Origin: G965115915 sp965115915
GTDB lineage: Bacteria > Pseudomonadota > Gammaproteobacteria > Eutrophobiales > Eutrophobiaceae
Direction of reading: 5' to 3'
DNA length: 64,000 nucleotides
Assembly: GCA_965115915.1 (NCBI GenBank)
Contig: OZ220483.1
Location: 2,029,084-2,093,083, forward strand
Position 1 is the stretch's first letter. The number at the start of each line of letters is the position of its first letter. This document shows positions 16,121-25,238 of the stretch, one piece after another. Position numbers and translations under genes: made by a program. The notes under the pieces are model-generated. The model searched no databases. It was not told the origin of the DNA and saw only the letters and a program-made list of their open reading frames with translations.

Positions 16121-16144
16121 GTCTGCGGCACCCTGCGCCGGCGG

Positions 16145-16645
16145 CTACGAAACTTCGGCTACAACCGCCGCCACGGATTTTCCATCGATCACTGCCTGTA
16201 TCTCCGCGCCCAGGACCAGGTCATCGACAGCACCAAACTGATGTTTCCGCACACAACCATTCTGATCGAGCAGGATCAAACTCGGCGTACCCCGCATGCC
16301 GAAGGCATGCATGGTTTGCGGCAACCGATCCGTCCCCTGTGCATCGATCGCGACCGGAAATCCGATTCGGTATTCATGCAGAAACGCGGCCAACGCCGCC
16401 CGCGAACCTTGTGCCTCATGGTGTTCAAAGACCGTATGCAGGCCGATGACAACCACGTCGTCCGAACGGAAACTGGCGGCCACACGCTGGGCCAGCGGCA
16501 ATCCATGGGCGACACACCCCGGACACAACATCTGAAACGCCTCGATCAACACCACCTTGCCCCGCAGTGCCGCCAACGTCAGCGGTTCCGAGTTCAACCA
16601 CTCCGACACCGAGAGTTCCGGCGCAACCGGAAACTGTTCGCTCAT
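16145..16645 (-). CDS. Thioredoxin-fold protein (TlpA/AhpC-TSA-like)
   Basis: The 166-residue protein has a thioredoxin fold of the redoxin type: strand KVVLIEAFQMLCPGC carries a CPGC pair (Cys41, Cys44) at the start of helix 1, and GMRGTPSLILLDQNG holds the cis-proline region. There is no signal peptide, so it probably acts in the cytoplasm. The long insert HTVFEHHEAQGSRAALAAF is like those in redoxins related to TlpA. Substrate unknown. It is upstream of, and probably in an operon with, the amidotransferase gene. Confidence 0.82.
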   Translation of the reverse strand: MSEQFPVAPELSVSEWLNSEPLTLAALRGKVVLIEAFQMLCPGCVAHGLPLAQRVAASFRSDDVVVIGLHTVFEHHEAQGSRAALAAFLHEYRIGFPVAIDAQGTDRLPQTMHAFGMRGTPSLILLDQNGCVRKHQFGAVDDLVLGAEIQAVIDGKSVAAVVAEVS

Positions 16646-16872
16646 AAATAAAACCCTTTGGCTTCCATCTGCATTGCGCGGATACTATTGGGATTGTCGC
16701 TTGAAAGTCAAGCGCATGGACGCAGGTCTGAAGCCGCGCACACGCCCACCGTCCCCGTTGGCAAACATCGCTCCGAGGCCCGGCCGTCTCCAATCCTGAC
16801 AGGCATGCGGTGTTACCGTTACCGGCTCATTCCTTTACACCGCCGCCCACCTCTGTCACTGGCGGAGAGCGC

Positions 16873-17994
16873 TCACCACGAGCCACTGGCGGCGGAAGCC
16901 GGCGCCCCGATCTGCTTCATCAGGTCGTCATCCCATTCCCCTTCCACCATGAAGTGCGCGGTCGCACCCAGGTCCACCGCCTCGATCAGGTTGTGGTTGA
17001 CGTAAGCGTACACGCCGGGTTGCAGAAAGGTGTAGATGGCCGCGCCCGCGGAACCACCCCGGATGAACCAGGTCTCCAGGTCTTTCGCCGGCGGGTTGGC
17101 GAACTTGCCCTTTTCCCAGACATAATCTCCATGCCCACCAATCAGATGGGGCCGCGTGTCCCGATTCGCCTGCGAGTGCACGATCAACACCGTCTCCCCC
17201 ACTTTTGCCTTGAGAGCATTCTCTCCGGTAAGCGCACCGACCTTGCCGTTAAACACCACATGTGTCGGGATGAGGCCTCGCATGACCTTCAAGGTATCGC
17301 TATACGAGGCGAGGTGTGAATCATAGTGCCTGTAGTTTCCGTCCTTATCGCGGGGAATGTAAAAATCGTTTTCACCGACATAGTAAATGCGGTCATACCG
17401 TATCGGCTCACCGTCCCTGTTCTTCAGCCCGTCACGCGGCAACACCATTATGGCGCCACTCATGCCTGAAACCACGTGCCACGAAATCATGGACCCTCCC
17501 GGGGCACAGTGATAGATGAAAACACCGGGGCGCGTTGCCTTGAACCGCAATTTGACCTGTTCCCCCGGCTTGACCAGCGTCAGATCGCCTCCCCCCAGCG
17601 CCCCGGTGGAGGCGTGGAAATCAATGTTGTGCACCAGCGTGTTGGTTGGCAGGTTGATCAATGTCAATTCAACATAGTCGCCTTCGTGGACAACCATGAA
17701 CGGGCCGGGGACCGTACCGTTGAATGTCATCGCTTGAAGTTTCGTTCCCTTGTTATCAATCTCAATGACTTTTTCCTCGGTCGTCAGCGTGAACTCGACA
17801 ACCCTTGGGCCCGAACCGGCAACCTGCTCATGCTCATGCACGAAGGGCGGTGCAACCAGGGTGATTTTTTCCCGGGGCAGCGCGGCAATGTCGGCTTCTG
17901 TGGCAAACGCCTGCGGGAGCGGCAACAAGGCCACAAACACGGCCGCCGCGGCAACGGCCAAGGTCCATCGCTGGATTTTGCAGTAAATCATCAT
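16873..17994 (-). CDS. nirK: Copper-containing nitrite reductase NirK
   Basis: NirK reduces nitrite to nitric oxide in the periplasm. From the ATG at 17994, which has a strong ribosome-binding site (plus-strand complement of GAGGAGG at 18000-18006), it is 373 residues with a Sec signal peptide (about 1-32). Type 1 copper ligands are His122, Cys163, His173 and Met178; type 2 ligands are His127, His162 and His334 (VNHNLIEA). The catalytic Asp125 (HNIDFH) and His283 (RPHLIGGHGD) are also present, so the enzyme looks intact. No other denitrification gene or NsrR/NorR regulator gene is adjacent, and I saw no clear FNR-type box upstream. Confidence 0.96.
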   Translation of the reverse strand: MMIYCKIQRWTLAVAAAAVFVALLPLPQAFATEADIAALPREKITLVAPPFVHEHEQVAGSGPRVVEFTLTTEEKVIEIDNKGTKLQAMTFNGTVPGPFMVVHEGDYVELTLINLPTNTLVHNIDFHASTGALGGGDLTLVKPGEQVKLRFKATRPGVFIYHCAPGGSMISWHVVSGMSGAIMVLPRDGLKNRDGEPIRYDRIYYVGENDFYIPRDKDGNYRHYDSHLASYSDTLKVMRGLIPTHVVFNGKVGALTGENALKAKVGETVLIVHSQANRDTRPHLIGGHGDYVWEKGKFANPPAKDLETWFIRGGSAGAAIYTFLQPGVYAYVNHNLIEAVDLGATAHFMVEGEWDDDLMKQIGAPASAASGSW

Positions 17995-17999
17995 AGTAA

Positions 18000-18006
18000 C
18001 CTCCTC
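18000..18006 (-). promoter_or_regulatory. Strong ribosome-binding site of nirK
   Basis: GAGGAGG on the minus strand, 5 nt before the ATG at 17994. It rules out the longer upstream reading of the frame. Confidence 0.8.
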
Positions 18007-18134
18007 ATATGCAGTCAAACATTGCAGAACCGGGTCACGACACCGGAACGGGCGATGCGCTCCCCGGGCAGCATTATTGTGCATACCTGGAAAATCATAC
18101 GCCTTCCTTCTCGACTTTCTATCCGCTTCCGTGC

Positions 18135-18156
18135 CTGAAACTCGGGCATTCAAGAC
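18135..18156. repeat. 22-bp element upstream of the first autotransporter
   Basis: CTGAAACTCGGGCATTCAAG plus AC, identical to 21771-21792 upstream of the second autotransporter; a degenerate third copy lies at about 25165-25207. It sits about 50 nt before the -35 box. Confidence 0.8.
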
Positions 18157-18204
18157 AATCTTGCCACCAGCCGAACGGTCGGCGGCGAGATCGAGATACG
18201 GTTC

Positions 18205-18233
18205 TTGTGCCGTGTGTAAAAAGACCTTATTAT
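18205..18233 (+). promoter_or_regulatory. Promoter of the first autotransporter
   Basis: TTGTGC (18205-18210), 17-nt spacer, TATTAT (18228-18233). The -10 box overlaps the ATG at 18232, so translation should begin downstream at 18274. Confidence 0.6.
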
Positions 18234-18273
18234 GGCTCGCCCCGCACCAACTCTTAACTGCGAGACAGTAACA

Positions 18274-21200
18274 ATGGCTATCTTCTCCATCGATGTAACA
18301 GCCTTACGGGACTATCATTACGAAAAAGTTAATAATTCCCATAGGGGCGCCTCCGTGACTGGCGCATGCCTCCGGCGTGTGGCGACCGGCGCGGTTCTGG
18401 CCGTCTTGACGACGCTTCTAGCAGCCCCGCCACCCACCATGGCACAGACCTGCACGTCCACGCCGAGTGTGACAGGCACCCCAGCGGACACCCCATCCAC
18501 CTGGGTCTTCAGCGACACCTACACCTCCGGCATCGACTGCGAAGACCTCACGGGTGGGCTGACGCTGACCGTCGAGGCCGACGCGAAGCTCGGCACGGCA
18601 GACACACCCATCTCCACCCACGCCATCAATCTCGATTCCCTGACCGACGGCGACAACGACATAACGATCATCAACAGCGGGACGATCCACACGACCAGAC
18701 GCGCCATCAGGATCCTGCACGACGGTGCCGGCGCGATGAAGGTGGAACACAAGGCCGGCAAACTCGTCGGCACCGGGCTGAACAGTATCGGCATCAGCGC
18801 CAATCACAGGGGCAAGGAGAACACGGCGACCGACGGCATCCACATCGTCTCGAACGCCGACATCGAGCTTTCGGACACCGATTCCACTTCTCGTCTAGCC
18901 ATCTTTGTCACTACTTTGTTTGCGGAGGCCGGAACGACGGTCCCGATCACGATCGATGTAACGGGCGGGACAATCAGGAACGGAAACCCGATCTCCGGCA
19001 CACCAAACCCCCGAGGAAGCAGCGGAACCAGCGGCATTATTGTAGATCAATACACCAAGGGCAAGGTCGCCATCAACATTGCCGGCGGCGCGATGATCGA
19101 TTCGCGCAACCGCGGCATCTGGGTGGATTTCGATCAGGACAAGGGGGAAGGCGACATCACGATCACCAACAGCGGCCGGATCGTCACGGATCACTACGGC
19201 GTGGGTGTCCACCACCATAGCGTCGGCAGGGTGAGGGTGGCACACAGCGCCGGCGGCCGGATCGAAACGAAAACCGCCAATGCATGGGATTCCGGCATCA
19301 ACGTCTACTATCACGGAACCGCACGCGAGGATAAGGAAGGAGATGCGCGAAGCATCACGATTGAATCGGCCGGCGACATCGAGTCGGCGAACTTCGGCAT
19401 TCTCGCCCGGGCATACAACCTATACCAGGTAGACAAGAAGATCCCTATCTCGGTTCACGTGCAGGGCGGCAAGATCGACGCCGGGCACCACGGCATCTAC
19501 GCCGCGACGCGGCGCTTCCATCCGGGCCCCTCCGACGCCTACACCCCGGATTCTCCTGACGACTACATGAAGGTTCGTCTCTCTCCGGATCTCTCCGCCG
19601 AGGGATATGCCGGCGGAGAGATCAAGGTCACGGTCGACCAGGGCGCGACAGTTACGTCGAAGCGGGGGGACGGCATCCATGTCGAAGGCGGAGCTGTCAC
19701 CATCACCAACAGCGGCGAGATCGTCGCGGACCTTAGCGGCATACAGCTCAAAAACCGAACTGTCGGCAAGATAAAGGTGATGCACAACGCCGGCGGCCGG
19801 ATCGAAACGAAAAACGCCAACGAAATGGAAAACGCCAACGAATGGAATTCCGGCATCAACCTCTTCTATGAGGGAAACGCACGAGAGGATGGGGAAGGAG
19901 ATGCCCGCAGCATCGAAATTGTCTCGGCCGGCGACATCACGTCGGCGAGCCGCGGCATTCTTGCCCGGGCATACAACCAATACCAGGTAGACAAGAAGAT
20001 CCCTATCTCGGTTCACGTGCAGGGCGGCAAGATCGACGCCGGGCACCACGGCATCTACGCCGCGACGCGGCGCTATGATTCCAGCAACAGCAACACGCAT
20101 ACGCATTCGGAATATGCCGGCGGAGAGATCAAGGTCACGGTCGACCATGGCGCAACGGTCATATCGAAGCGGGACGGCATCCATGTCGATGGCGGCCTGC
20201 TCGAAGGCGAGATGCGTGCCCAGACAGTGACCGTGCGCGGCGAGGTCGAGGGCGGCACCGGCGAGTATGCCGGCGTGCACATGGTCAAGGGCGGCACCGT
20301 CGTCGTCGGGCCGCAGGCGCATGTATGTGCACTGTCCGACACGGCGATCAAGGCCAACGCCCCGGGCGACATGGTTGTCATCCTGGAAAAAGACCGCAAC
20401 GGGCTGGTCGGCCATGTCGAGGGCAAGATCCTCAACGCCGCGACGACAATCTTCAAGACCCGCGTCGGGGCGACCGGCGCGGCAATGGACCTGTCGGTGG
20501 GCGACACAATCAATACGCGCATCGCGCAGGAGAAAGGCATCTATGACACCGTGAATCAGACCACACTGGAAACGATCACGGGCGGCTACGAGTTCAAGGA
20601 ACAGCCGCTGTCCCGCTTCTACCATGACCGGGCGCGGGTCTACGAGGCACTGCCGTCGGTGTTGCTGGACCTGAACGGGCATGTCCCGTACCGCACTGCG
20701 CAGACAGTGGTAACACACGCTGGCGATGGCGTGGGCTCCTGGGCGCGTATCGTGGGTGGTGACGGCAGGCGCCGTATGGATCAAGCCACCACCTCGAAGG
20801 GCTATCTTGGCAAGAAACTGGCCTGGGATTTGTCGCACTATGGTATCGAGGCGGGCATCGACTTCCCCGATGTCGACAAGCCGCTGCAGTTGGGGCTGAG
20901 CCTGCACCACCGGCAGGGACAGGCGGTAGTAAAGGACGGCGGCAAGATCGAGGTAAGCGCTACCGGCGTTGGCGTCTCGGCGATGTTTCGCAACGAGACC
21001 GGTCTGTATATGGACGGGCGCCTCTCGTACACCGGGTTTCATGACATCGATATGAACTCCAGCGAACGCGGTACGCTGGACTCCGATTTCTCCGGGATGG
21101 GCTACGGGGTCGACGTGGAAGGCGGCAAACGCATGGCGCTAAAGGGCATGGACGGTGTGACCTTGACCCCACGTGGTGGCCTTTCCTGGTCATCGGTTGA

Positions 21201-21579
21201 TATCGACGACTTCGATGACTTGGCGGGGGTCCAGGATAGCGGCCGGGTCTCTCTTGGTTCGGCGACAAGCCTCAAGGGGCGCTTCGGAATACTGGCCGAG
21301 ACCGGGTTCGGGGGCCTGGGACCCGGGCGGGACGGGCGTTTGTTCGCGTCGCTGGATGTGGAACATGAGTTTTCGTCGGACCGCAATGTGATGGCGTCAG
21401 GAACAAAACTTTCCTCGGAGGCGGAGGCGACCTGGGGCCATTTTCGCCTCGGTGGCACGGCAAGTTGGAACAACAGCGTCATGGGCATGGTGACTCTCTC
21501 CGGAGAGGGGTTTTACGCCACCGCCGGCGACGGCAACACGGACCTCGGCGCTGCCATCACCCTCAGCCTGCGCTTCTGA
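18274..21579 (+). CDS. Autotransporter with repeat-containing beta-helix passenger (type Va)
   Basis: The start at 18274 gives about 1101 residues. A conserved signal region (SVTGACLRRVATGAVLAVL...APPPTMAQTC) leads to a passenger rich in short beta-helix repeats such as ITITNSGRI, GGKIDAGHHGIYAATRR and TVDQGATVTSKRGDGIHV. The last 270 or so residues form the outer-membrane barrel (LSHYGIEAGIDFP, SLHHRQGQAVV, LSYTGFHDIDM) and end ITLSLRF, with the terminal Phe expected by the BAM machinery. The passenger contains an internal duplication (about 19150-19660 and 19690-20175). Two cysteines near the N-terminus may form a disulfide. No protease or lipase motif is evident; adhesion is a guess. Confidence 0.9.
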   Translation: MAIFSIDVTALRDYHYEKVNNSHRGASVTGACLRRVATGAVLAVLTTLLAAPPPTMAQTCTSTPSVTGTPADTPSTWVFSDTYTSGIDCEDLTGGLTLTVEADAKLGTADTPISTHAINLDSLTDGDNDITIINSGTIHTTRRAIRILHDGAGAMKVEHKAGKLVGTGLNSIGISANHRGKENTATDGIHIVSNADIELSDTDSTSRLAIFVTTLFAEAGTTVPITIDVTGGTIRNGNPISGTPNPRGSSGTSGIIVDQYTKGKVAINIAGGAMIDSRNRGIWVDFDQDKGEGDITITNSGRIVTDHYGVGVHHHSVGRVRVAHSAGGRIETKTANAWDSGINVYYHGTAREDKEGDARSITIESAGDIESANFGILARAYNLYQVDKKIPISVHVQGGKIDAGHHGIYAATRRFHPGPSDAYTPDSPDDYMKVRLSPDLSAEGYAGGEIKVTVDQGATVTSKRGDGIHVEGGAVTITNSGEIVADLSGIQLKNRTVGKIKVMHNAGGRIETKNANEMENANEWNSGINLFYEGNAREDGEGDARSIEIVSAGDITSASRGILARAYNQYQVDKKIPISVHVQGGKIDAGHHGIYAATRRYDSSNSNTHTHSEYAGGEIKVTVDHGATVISKRDGIHVDGGLLEGEMRAQTVTVRGEVEGGTGEYAGVHMVKGGTVVVGPQAHVCALSDTAIKANAPGDMVVILEKDRNGLVGHVEGKILNAATTIFKTRVGATGAAMDLSVGDTINTRIAQEKGIYDTVNQTTLETITGGYEFKEQPLSRFYHDRARVYEALPSVLLDLNGHVPYRTAQTVVTHAGDGVGSWARIVGGDGRRRMDQATTSKGYLGKKLAWDLSHYGIEAGIDFPDVDKPLQLGLSLHHRQGQAVVKDGGKIEVSATGVGVSAMFRNETGLYMDGRLSYTGFHDIDMNSSERGTLDSDFSGMGYGVDVEGGKRMALKGMDGVTLTPRGGLSWSSVDIDDFDDLAGVQDSGRVSLGSATSLKGRFGILAETGFGGLGPGRDGRLFASLDVEHEFSSDRNVMASGTKLSSEAEATWGHFRLGGTASWNNSVMGMVTLSGEGFYATAGDGNTDLGAAITLSLRF
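19150..19660 (+). repeat. Passenger module, copy 1
   Basis: About 500 bp encoding ITNSGRIV...GRIETKTANAW...GINVYYHG...VQGGKIDAGHHGIYAATRR. Stretches of DNA are identical to copy 2 at 19690-20175, for example the run from ACAAGAAGATCCCTATCTCG onward. Confidence 0.8.
19690..20175 (+). repeat. Passenger module, copy 2
   Basis: Second copy of the passenger module. It includes a small extra duplication (KNANEMENANEWNSG) and lacks the insertion found near 19540-19600 in copy 1. Confidence 0.8.
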
Positions 21580-21598
21580 TCCGGAAGCCCGGCCCGGC
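20214..21598 (+). repeat. Homologous barrel-coding block, copy 1
   Basis: From the CAGAC(A/G)GTGAC(C/T)GT stretch through the barrel and past the stop codon (GATCCGGAAGCCCGG) this matches 23647-25045. The last 200 bp of coding sequence are identical by eye, while the preceding passenger DNA is not. Confidence 0.9.
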
Positions 21599-21770
21599 CA
21601 GCCGTGCGGCAGGTTCGGTCGCCATACCAGCAACACCCTCGTCGCTGTCCTGCAGGCGCCGAGATTCGGTCTTGTGCCAAGTGCCGGATGAGGCGCCTTA
21701 CCCCGACCGGGCAGAGCAACCCCATAACGCATCCCGGTCTCTAGTTCCAAACCCGGACACGTTTGCGCCC

Positions 21771-21792
21771 CTGAAACTCGGGCATTCAAGAC
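21771..21792. repeat. 22-bp element upstream of the second autotransporter
   Basis: Identical to 18135-18156. It lies 27 nt before the -35 box of the next promoter. Confidence 0.8.
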
Positions 21793-21819
21793 GATCAGGA
21801 CCGGCAAAACGGCGTGCGG

Positions 21820-21848
21820 TTGCGGCGGCGATCAGCCGGCTATATAAT
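21820..21848 (+). promoter_or_regulatory. Promoter of the second autotransporter
   Basis: TTGCGG (21820-21825), 17-nt spacer and a perfect TATAAT (21843-21848), about 48 nt upstream of the ATG. Confidence 0.65.
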
Positions 21849-21895
21849 AAAAAACTTCCAAAACAGAAAAACAAATCCAGCCAATCGAGTAATCA

Positions 21896-24800
21896 ATGAC
21901 AACGACCTACATAATTCAAAGCAATAGCACCCGGCCTACACTTGTTTGGGGGGAAACAAACGAAAAACCACGTGCTCGATTCCAAAATTCCCCCGTGACT
22001 GGCGCATGCCTCCGGCGTGCGGCGACCGGCGCGGTTCTGGCCGTCCTGGCAACCCTGCTGACAGCCCCACCGCACGCCATGGCGCAAACCTGCACGCCCG
22101 CCGGCACCGGCACACTGCCCACAGCTACCTACACGGGCGCAACCTACGCCGACGGCATCCGGTGTACCGACCTGACGGGTGGCCTCACGCTAACCGTTTC
22201 CCCCTCCGGCGAAGAGACGACCGTCACTACGACCACTACAAACCATCCCTCTGGAAGAAACGCAATCGATGTGATCGGAACGGGCGCCATAACGGTCGTC
22301 ACCGAGGGCAAGACAAAAATCCTTGACGGTCGCCGAGAGGACCCTGACAATAGCTTCGGAATCCGCGTGAACAATGACGACGCGACCGGGGGTATCACAA
22401 TGACCTTGGGTGCTGACACCGAGGTCGGCACAGCAACCATGCCCATAGGCGTCAGCGGCGTGGGAGGCTTTATCGGTAAGGTTGTGGGAGGCGCCTTCGC
22501 AAGCCCAAACCCCGCCGCTGCCAACGACAACGACATCACCATAGTCAACCACGGCAAAATTCATGCAGACGCATCCGGAATTTTCACTTGGCACCTGGGA
22601 ACAGGCGACACTACGATCACGCTGTCGGAAACCAGCGTGATCAACGTGCTGTCTGGAAATAATATGCTTCCTGGAATTGATGCCAGGACCTCAGGAAACG
22701 GGGCTATCACCGTCACCAACAATGGCAAGATCTCGAGTGATGGAGAAGGTGTCTATACCGTCGGGGGAAACGACGTCACCGTCACGCATGCTGGTGAGAT
22801 CGACCGAGCGAGAGATGGCATTCGTGCTTCTAATGAAAACCCCTCGACCGCCGCCACCGTCGAAGTCACGCTCAAATCCGGCGCACGCATCGGCACGGAC
22901 GGAGACAGCCCGACCGTGACAGGAGATGGGGTGCATGCTTCTGGAGAAGGCGCGCCAGCCTCGATGGGGCATGAAAGAAAGGTCGCCGTGACCGTCGAGG
23001 CCGGCGCACGCATCGGCACGGACGCGACCGCCGTTGGCGAAAACGGTATCCTGGCCGGTATATCCAGTGGAAGCTACGAGGGCGCCATAACGGTCATCAC
23101 CCGCGGCAAAATCCACGCGGGCAGCTCCGGTGTCAACGTCGAGCATCTCGGCTCCGGTGTCGCGACGGTCAAGCATCTCGCCGGCAGCATTGTCGCGAAA
23201 GCGGTGAAAGCACAACCAGATATAGGGAAAGCCGAAAACGACGCAGTCGGCTCCGGTATCCGTGTTCACTACAAGGGGCAAAACCATACCGAGAGCGACG
23301 ATACCGGTCAACGCGACCGCATAATGATCGAGTCGGCCGCCGACATCGAGTCGGCGGGGCACGGCATCCATGCCTATGTGGCAAACGCCTTGAGAGGCAA
23401 TAGTGATAACGAGAAAAAGATCCCGATCACCGTCGCAGTAACGGGCGGCGACATTAATGCCCGGCATTACGGCATCTACGCCGCGACGCGCTCAATTGAC
23501 GAAAGCGGAGCAATGCCCGTATATGGAGAGAGCGCAGGCGGCAAGATCACCGTCACGGTAGACCATGGCGCGACAGTTATCGCCAGCAAGGACGGCATCT
23601 ATGTCGACAGCGCCGAACTCACGCCCATGGGCGAGACGCAAATGCGGGCGCAGACGGTGACTGTACGCGGCAAGGTCATGGGCGGTGGCTCGGCCGACGA
23701 CGGGACCAAGTACGCCGGTGTGCACATGGTCAAGGGCGGCACCGTCGTCATCGGGCCAAAGGCGCAGGTGAGCGCACAGTCTGGCACAGCGGTCAAGGCC
23801 AACGCCCCAGGTGACATGGTTGTCATCCTGGAGAAGGATGCAGACGGGCTGTTCGGTCGTATCGATGGCAAGATCCTCAACACCGCGACGACAGTCTTCA
23901 AGACCCGCGTCGGGGCGACCGGCGCGACAATGGACCTGTCGGTGGGCGACACGCTGGACCGACGCGGGGACACAAAGGGCGTCTACGATGAGGTGTATCC
24001 GCTCAAGCTGGCGACGGTCACGGGCGGTCACGAGTTTCAGGAGCAGCCGCTGTCCCGCTTCTACCATGACCGGGCGCGGGTCTACGAGGCACTGCCGTCG
24101 GTGTTGCTGGACCTGAACGGGCATCTCCCGTACCGCACCGCGCAGACGGTGGCGACATACACTGGCGATGGGGTGTTGGGAGTAGCCTGGGCGCGTGTAG
24201 GGGGCGGTGATGGCAGGCGCCGTATGGATCAAGCCACGACCTCGAAGGGCCATCTTGGCAAGAAACTGGCCTGGGATTTCTCGCACTATGGCATCGAGGC
24301 GGGCATCGACATTCCCGTTGTCGACAAGCCGCTGCAGTTGGGGCTGAGCCTGCACCACCGGCAGGGGCAGGCGGTGGTAAAGGACGGTGGCAAGATCGAG
24401 GTGGGCGCTACCGGCGTTGGCGTCTCGGCGATGTTTCGCAACGAGACCGGTCTGTATATGGACGGGCGCCTCTCGTACACCGGGTTTCATGACATCGATA
24501 TGAACTCCAGCGAACGCGGTACACTGAACTCCGATTTCTCCGGAATGGGCTACAGGGTCAACGTGGAAGGCGGCAGACGCATGGCGCTAAAGGGCATGGA
24601 CGGTGTGACCTTGACCCCGCGTGGAGGTCTTTCCTGGTCGTCGGTCGATATCGACGACTTCGATGACCTGGCGGGGGTCCAGGATAGCGGCCGGGTCTCC
24701 CTTGGTTCGGCGACGAGCCTCAAGGGGCGCTTCGGTATACTGGCCGAGACCGGGTTCGGGGGCCTGGGACCCGGGCGGGACGGGCGTTTGTTCGCGTCGC

Positions 24801-25027
24801 TGGATGTGGAACATGAGTTTTCGTCGGACCGCAATGTGATGGCGTCAGGAACAAAACTTTCCTCGGAGGCGGAGGCGACCTGGGGCCATTTTCGCCTCGG
24901 TGGCACGGCAAGTTGGAACAACAGCGTCATGGGCATGGTGACTCTCTCCGGAGAGGGGTTTTACGCCACCGCCGGCGACGGCAACACGGACCTCGGCGCT
25001 GCCATCACCCTCAGCCTGCGCTTCTGA
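21896..25027 (+). CDS. Autotransporter, paralogue of the preceding gene (type Va)
   Basis: The 1043-residue protein shares with its neighbour a near-identical signal core (PVTGACLRRAATGAVLAVLATLL, APPHAMAQTC), the TGGLTLTV segment and the whole C-terminal barrel ending ITLSLRF. Between these the passenger is clearly different, although it is built from similar beta-helix repeats (GARIGTD...GDGVHASGEGA; ESAADIESAGHGIHAY). About the first 30 residues before the signal core differ from the paralogue and are of uncertain role. It has its own promoter. A tandem duplication followed by passenger divergence and barrel homogenisation explains the pattern best. Confidence 0.9.
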   Translation: MTTTYIIQSNSTRPTLVWGETNEKPRARFQNSPVTGACLRRAATGAVLAVLATLLTAPPHAMAQTCTPAGTGTLPTATYTGATYADGIRCTDLTGGLTLTVSPSGEETTVTTTTTNHPSGRNAIDVIGTGAITVVTEGKTKILDGRREDPDNSFGIRVNNDDATGGITMTLGADTEVGTATMPIGVSGVGGFIGKVVGGAFASPNPAAANDNDITIVNHGKIHADASGIFTWHLGTGDTTITLSETSVINVLSGNNMLPGIDARTSGNGAITVTNNGKISSDGEGVYTVGGNDVTVTHAGEIDRARDGIRASNENPSTAATVEVTLKSGARIGTDGDSPTVTGDGVHASGEGAPASMGHERKVAVTVEAGARIGTDATAVGENGILAGISSGSYEGAITVITRGKIHAGSSGVNVEHLGSGVATVKHLAGSIVAKAVKAQPDIGKAENDAVGSGIRVHYKGQNHTESDDTGQRDRIMIESAADIESAGHGIHAYVANALRGNSDNEKKIPITVAVTGGDINARHYGIYAATRSIDESGAMPVYGESAGGKITVTVDHGATVIASKDGIYVDSAELTPMGETQMRAQTVTVRGKVMGGGSADDGTKYAGVHMVKGGTVVIGPKAQVSAQSGTAVKANAPGDMVVILEKDADGLFGRIDGKILNTATTVFKTRVGATGATMDLSVGDTLDRRGDTKGVYDEVYPLKLATVTGGHEFQEQPLSRFYHDRARVYEALPSVLLDLNGHLPYRTAQTVATYTGDGVLGVAWARVGGGDGRRRMDQATTSKGHLGKKLAWDFSHYGIEAGIDIPVVDKPLQLGLSLHHRQGQAVVKDGGKIEVGATGVGVSAMFRNETGLYMDGRLSYTGFHDIDMNSSERGTLNSDFSGMGYRVNVEGGRRMALKGMDGVTLTPRGGLSWSSVDIDDFDDLAGVQDSGRVSLGSATSLKGRFGILAETGFGGLGPGRDGRLFASLDVEHEFSSDRNVMASGTKLSSEAEATWGHFRLGGTASWNNSVMGMVTLSGEGFYATAGDGNTDLGAAITLSLRF

Positions 25028-25045
25028 TCCGGAAGCCCGGTACGG
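23647..25045 (+). repeat. Homologous barrel-coding block, copy 2
   Basis: Partner of 20214-21598. Differences are sparse and fade to none toward the 3' end, the pattern expected from gene conversion. Confidence 0.9.
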
Positions 25046-25164
25046 CGGTTCAGCCGCCATACCACCGTCACGCGCGGCGCCTTCCGTCCAGCAGGCGACG
25101 AATGAGGGCGCCTCTTCCGCTCCAACCGGGCAACGACACCATAACTCCCATCCCGGTTTCACCG

Positions 25165-25207
25165 GTGTCTGAGCCCGGACACGTTTGCGCGCATGAAGCT
25201 CAGTCTA
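25165..25207. repeat. Degenerate third copy of the autotransporter-flank element
   Basis: GCCCGGACACGTTTGCGC followed by a diverged form of the 22-bp element (ATGAAGCTCAGTCTATTCAA). It lies between the second autotransporter and bioD with no autotransporter after it. Confidence 0.6.
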
Positions 25208-25238
25208 TTCAATACCCTCAGGCCACCAGTGAGCCTTG

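Larger units (their letters stand above)
21580..21895. other. Intergenic region between the two autotransporters
   Basis: No gene is supported in these 316 bp. The first part resembles the region after the second autotransporter (shared CCATAAC, CATCCCGGT and CCCGGACACGTTTGCGC). It then holds the 22-bp element (21771-21792) and the promoter of the second autotransporter. This suggests the duplicated unit includes both gene and flanks. Confidence 0.7.

Noticed and set aside
19420..21042. A 540-codon minus-strand frame within the first autotransporter
   Set aside because: The plus strand encodes a complete signal-passenger-barrel protein; the same antisense opening recurs in the paralogue because the DNA is similar.
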